Source of the DNA: Paenibacillus marchantiophytorum
GTDB taxonomy: Bacteria > Bacillota > Bacilli > Paenibacillales > NBRC-103111
DNA length: 64,000 nt
Direction of reading: 5' to 3'
Assembly (NCBI RefSeq): GCF_014640555.1
Contig: NZ_BMHE01000013.1
Location: forward strand, 1 to 64,000
Of this stretch, positions 63,440 to 64,000 are shown one piece after another. A model generated the notes under the pieces. It saw only the letters and a program-made list of their open reading frames with translations. It was not told the DNA's origin and did no database searches. Position numbers and translations under genes: made by a program. Each line of letters begins with the position of its first letter. Positions within the stretch are counted from its first letter, which is position 1.

Positions 63440-64000
63440 TTATATTTTTTTACTTATTTCTTCATTGATCATGCCGATTACTTCGTCAATTGGATGGGTT
63501 CCCAGATCCCCTTGACCGCGTTTGCGGATAGACAAGCTTTCATTCGTTACTTCATTTTCACCAACTACGAGCATGAACGGAATTTTTTCCAATTGTGCTT
63601 CCCGAATCTTATAACCAAGCTTCTCATTGCGATTATCAGCTTCAACCCGAATACCCGCTGCCAGCAAACGCTCCGTCACTTTATTGGAGAACTCTTCGAA
63701 GGCAGGAGAGACCGGAATCACTTTCGCTTGAATCGGCATCAACCATGTTGGCAAGGCGCCAGCAAAGTTCTCTAGCAAGAAGGCTGTCATCCGTTCCATC
63801 GTACTGATAATGCCTCTGTGAATAACGACAGGACGATGCTTCTGGCCATCTTCTCCTGTGTATTCCAATTGAAAACGCTCAGGCAGCAAGAAATCGATTT
63901 GCGCCGTCGACAGCGTCTCTTCCTTCTTCAGCGCTGTTTTGATTTGTACATCAAGCTTAGGACCGTAGAACGCCGCTTCACCTTCCGCTTCATAGAAAGG
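63440..64000 (-). CDS. thrS: Threonyl-tRNA synthetase, C-terminal part (runs off the window)
   Basis: The frame is open to the window edge, so only the last 187 codons are visible. It shows the end of the catalytic core (PFYEAEGEAAFYGPKLDVQI and FLLPERFQLEYTGEDGQ), class II motif 3 in HRPVVIHRGIISTMERM, and the anticodon-binding domain (LPTWLMPIQAKVIPVSPAFE through FMLVVGENEVTNESLSIRKR). It charges tRNA-Thr. Any T-box leader would lie beyond the window. Confidence 0.95.
   Translation of the reverse strand, partial: PFYEAEGEAAFYGPKLDVQIKTALKKEETLSTAQIDFLLPERFQLEYTGEDGQKHRPVVIHRGIISTMERMTAFLLENFAGALPTWLMPIQAKVIPVSPAFEEFSNKVTERLLAAGIRVEADNRNEKLGYKIREAQLEKIPFMLVVGENEVTNESLSIRKRGQGDLGTHPIDEVIGMINEEISKKI

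Overview
The window comes from a low-to-mid GC, endospore-forming Firmicute, most likely Paenibacillus or a close relative. The evidence is the gene families: PrkA kinase, a short gamma-type SASP, AbrB with a C-terminal zinc ribbon, YesM/YesN pairs beside carbohydrate ABC transporters, LplBC-type permeases, LiaFSR and an HtrA gene beside an OmpR/kinase pair. Ribosome binding sites are strong (GGAGG-like) and TTG/GTG starts are common. No rRNA, tRNA, CRISPR array or prophage was seen. The genus is an inference from these families, not from a search.

Layout. 1-5 kb: a glycosyltransferase, a Gly/Pro/His-rich protein, two small membrane proteins and prkA. 5.2-10.3 kb: a decay zone holding a GH31 glycosidase between a truncated response regulator and an internally deleted oxidoreductase, then a deleted ISL3-type element with intact ends that encloses a VOC gene, a small zinc-ribbon gene and an araM/egsA fragment. 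10.3-30 kb: a DUF2161 nuclease-like protein, a TrxB-like reductase, an MFS transporter, two carbohydrate ABC importers with their regulators (a YesM/YesN pair and a membrane AraC protein), a phosphodiester-glycosidase pair, abrB, trmL and a PhoP-like orphan regulator. 30-37 kb: nrdIEF with NrdR-like sites, serC, a Nudix hydrolase and a mug-like glycosylase. 37.4-46 kb: a Tat-exported DUF1501/DUF1800 pair, then a complete biotin operon (bioA-D-B-F-H-C) behind a BirA operator. 46-64 kb: an FMN reductase, glnA, DAHP synthase, DUF2062, ispH, an HtrA/two-component cluster, yugN, liaFSR, amt, a chemoreceptor, a gamma-SASP, a 3D-domain protein and the 3' part of thrS.

How the genes work together. 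Both ABC importers are arranged as solute-binding lipoprotein plus two permeases without an ATPase, so they probably share a MsmX-like ATPase encoded elsewhere. glnA and amt, about 10 kb apart, both carry TGTNAN7TNACA (GlnR/TnrA) sites beside good sigma-A promoters, which points to shared nitrogen control. The biotin genes form one tightly overlapping transcription unit.

The least explained sequence is a family of non-coding arrays (about 130-290, 9606-9851, 35625-35761, 37166-37411). They are built from 20-25 nt modules in both orientations, with neighbouring same-orientation modules about 50-53 bp apart. Three of the four lie just beyond the terminator of a minus-strand gene.
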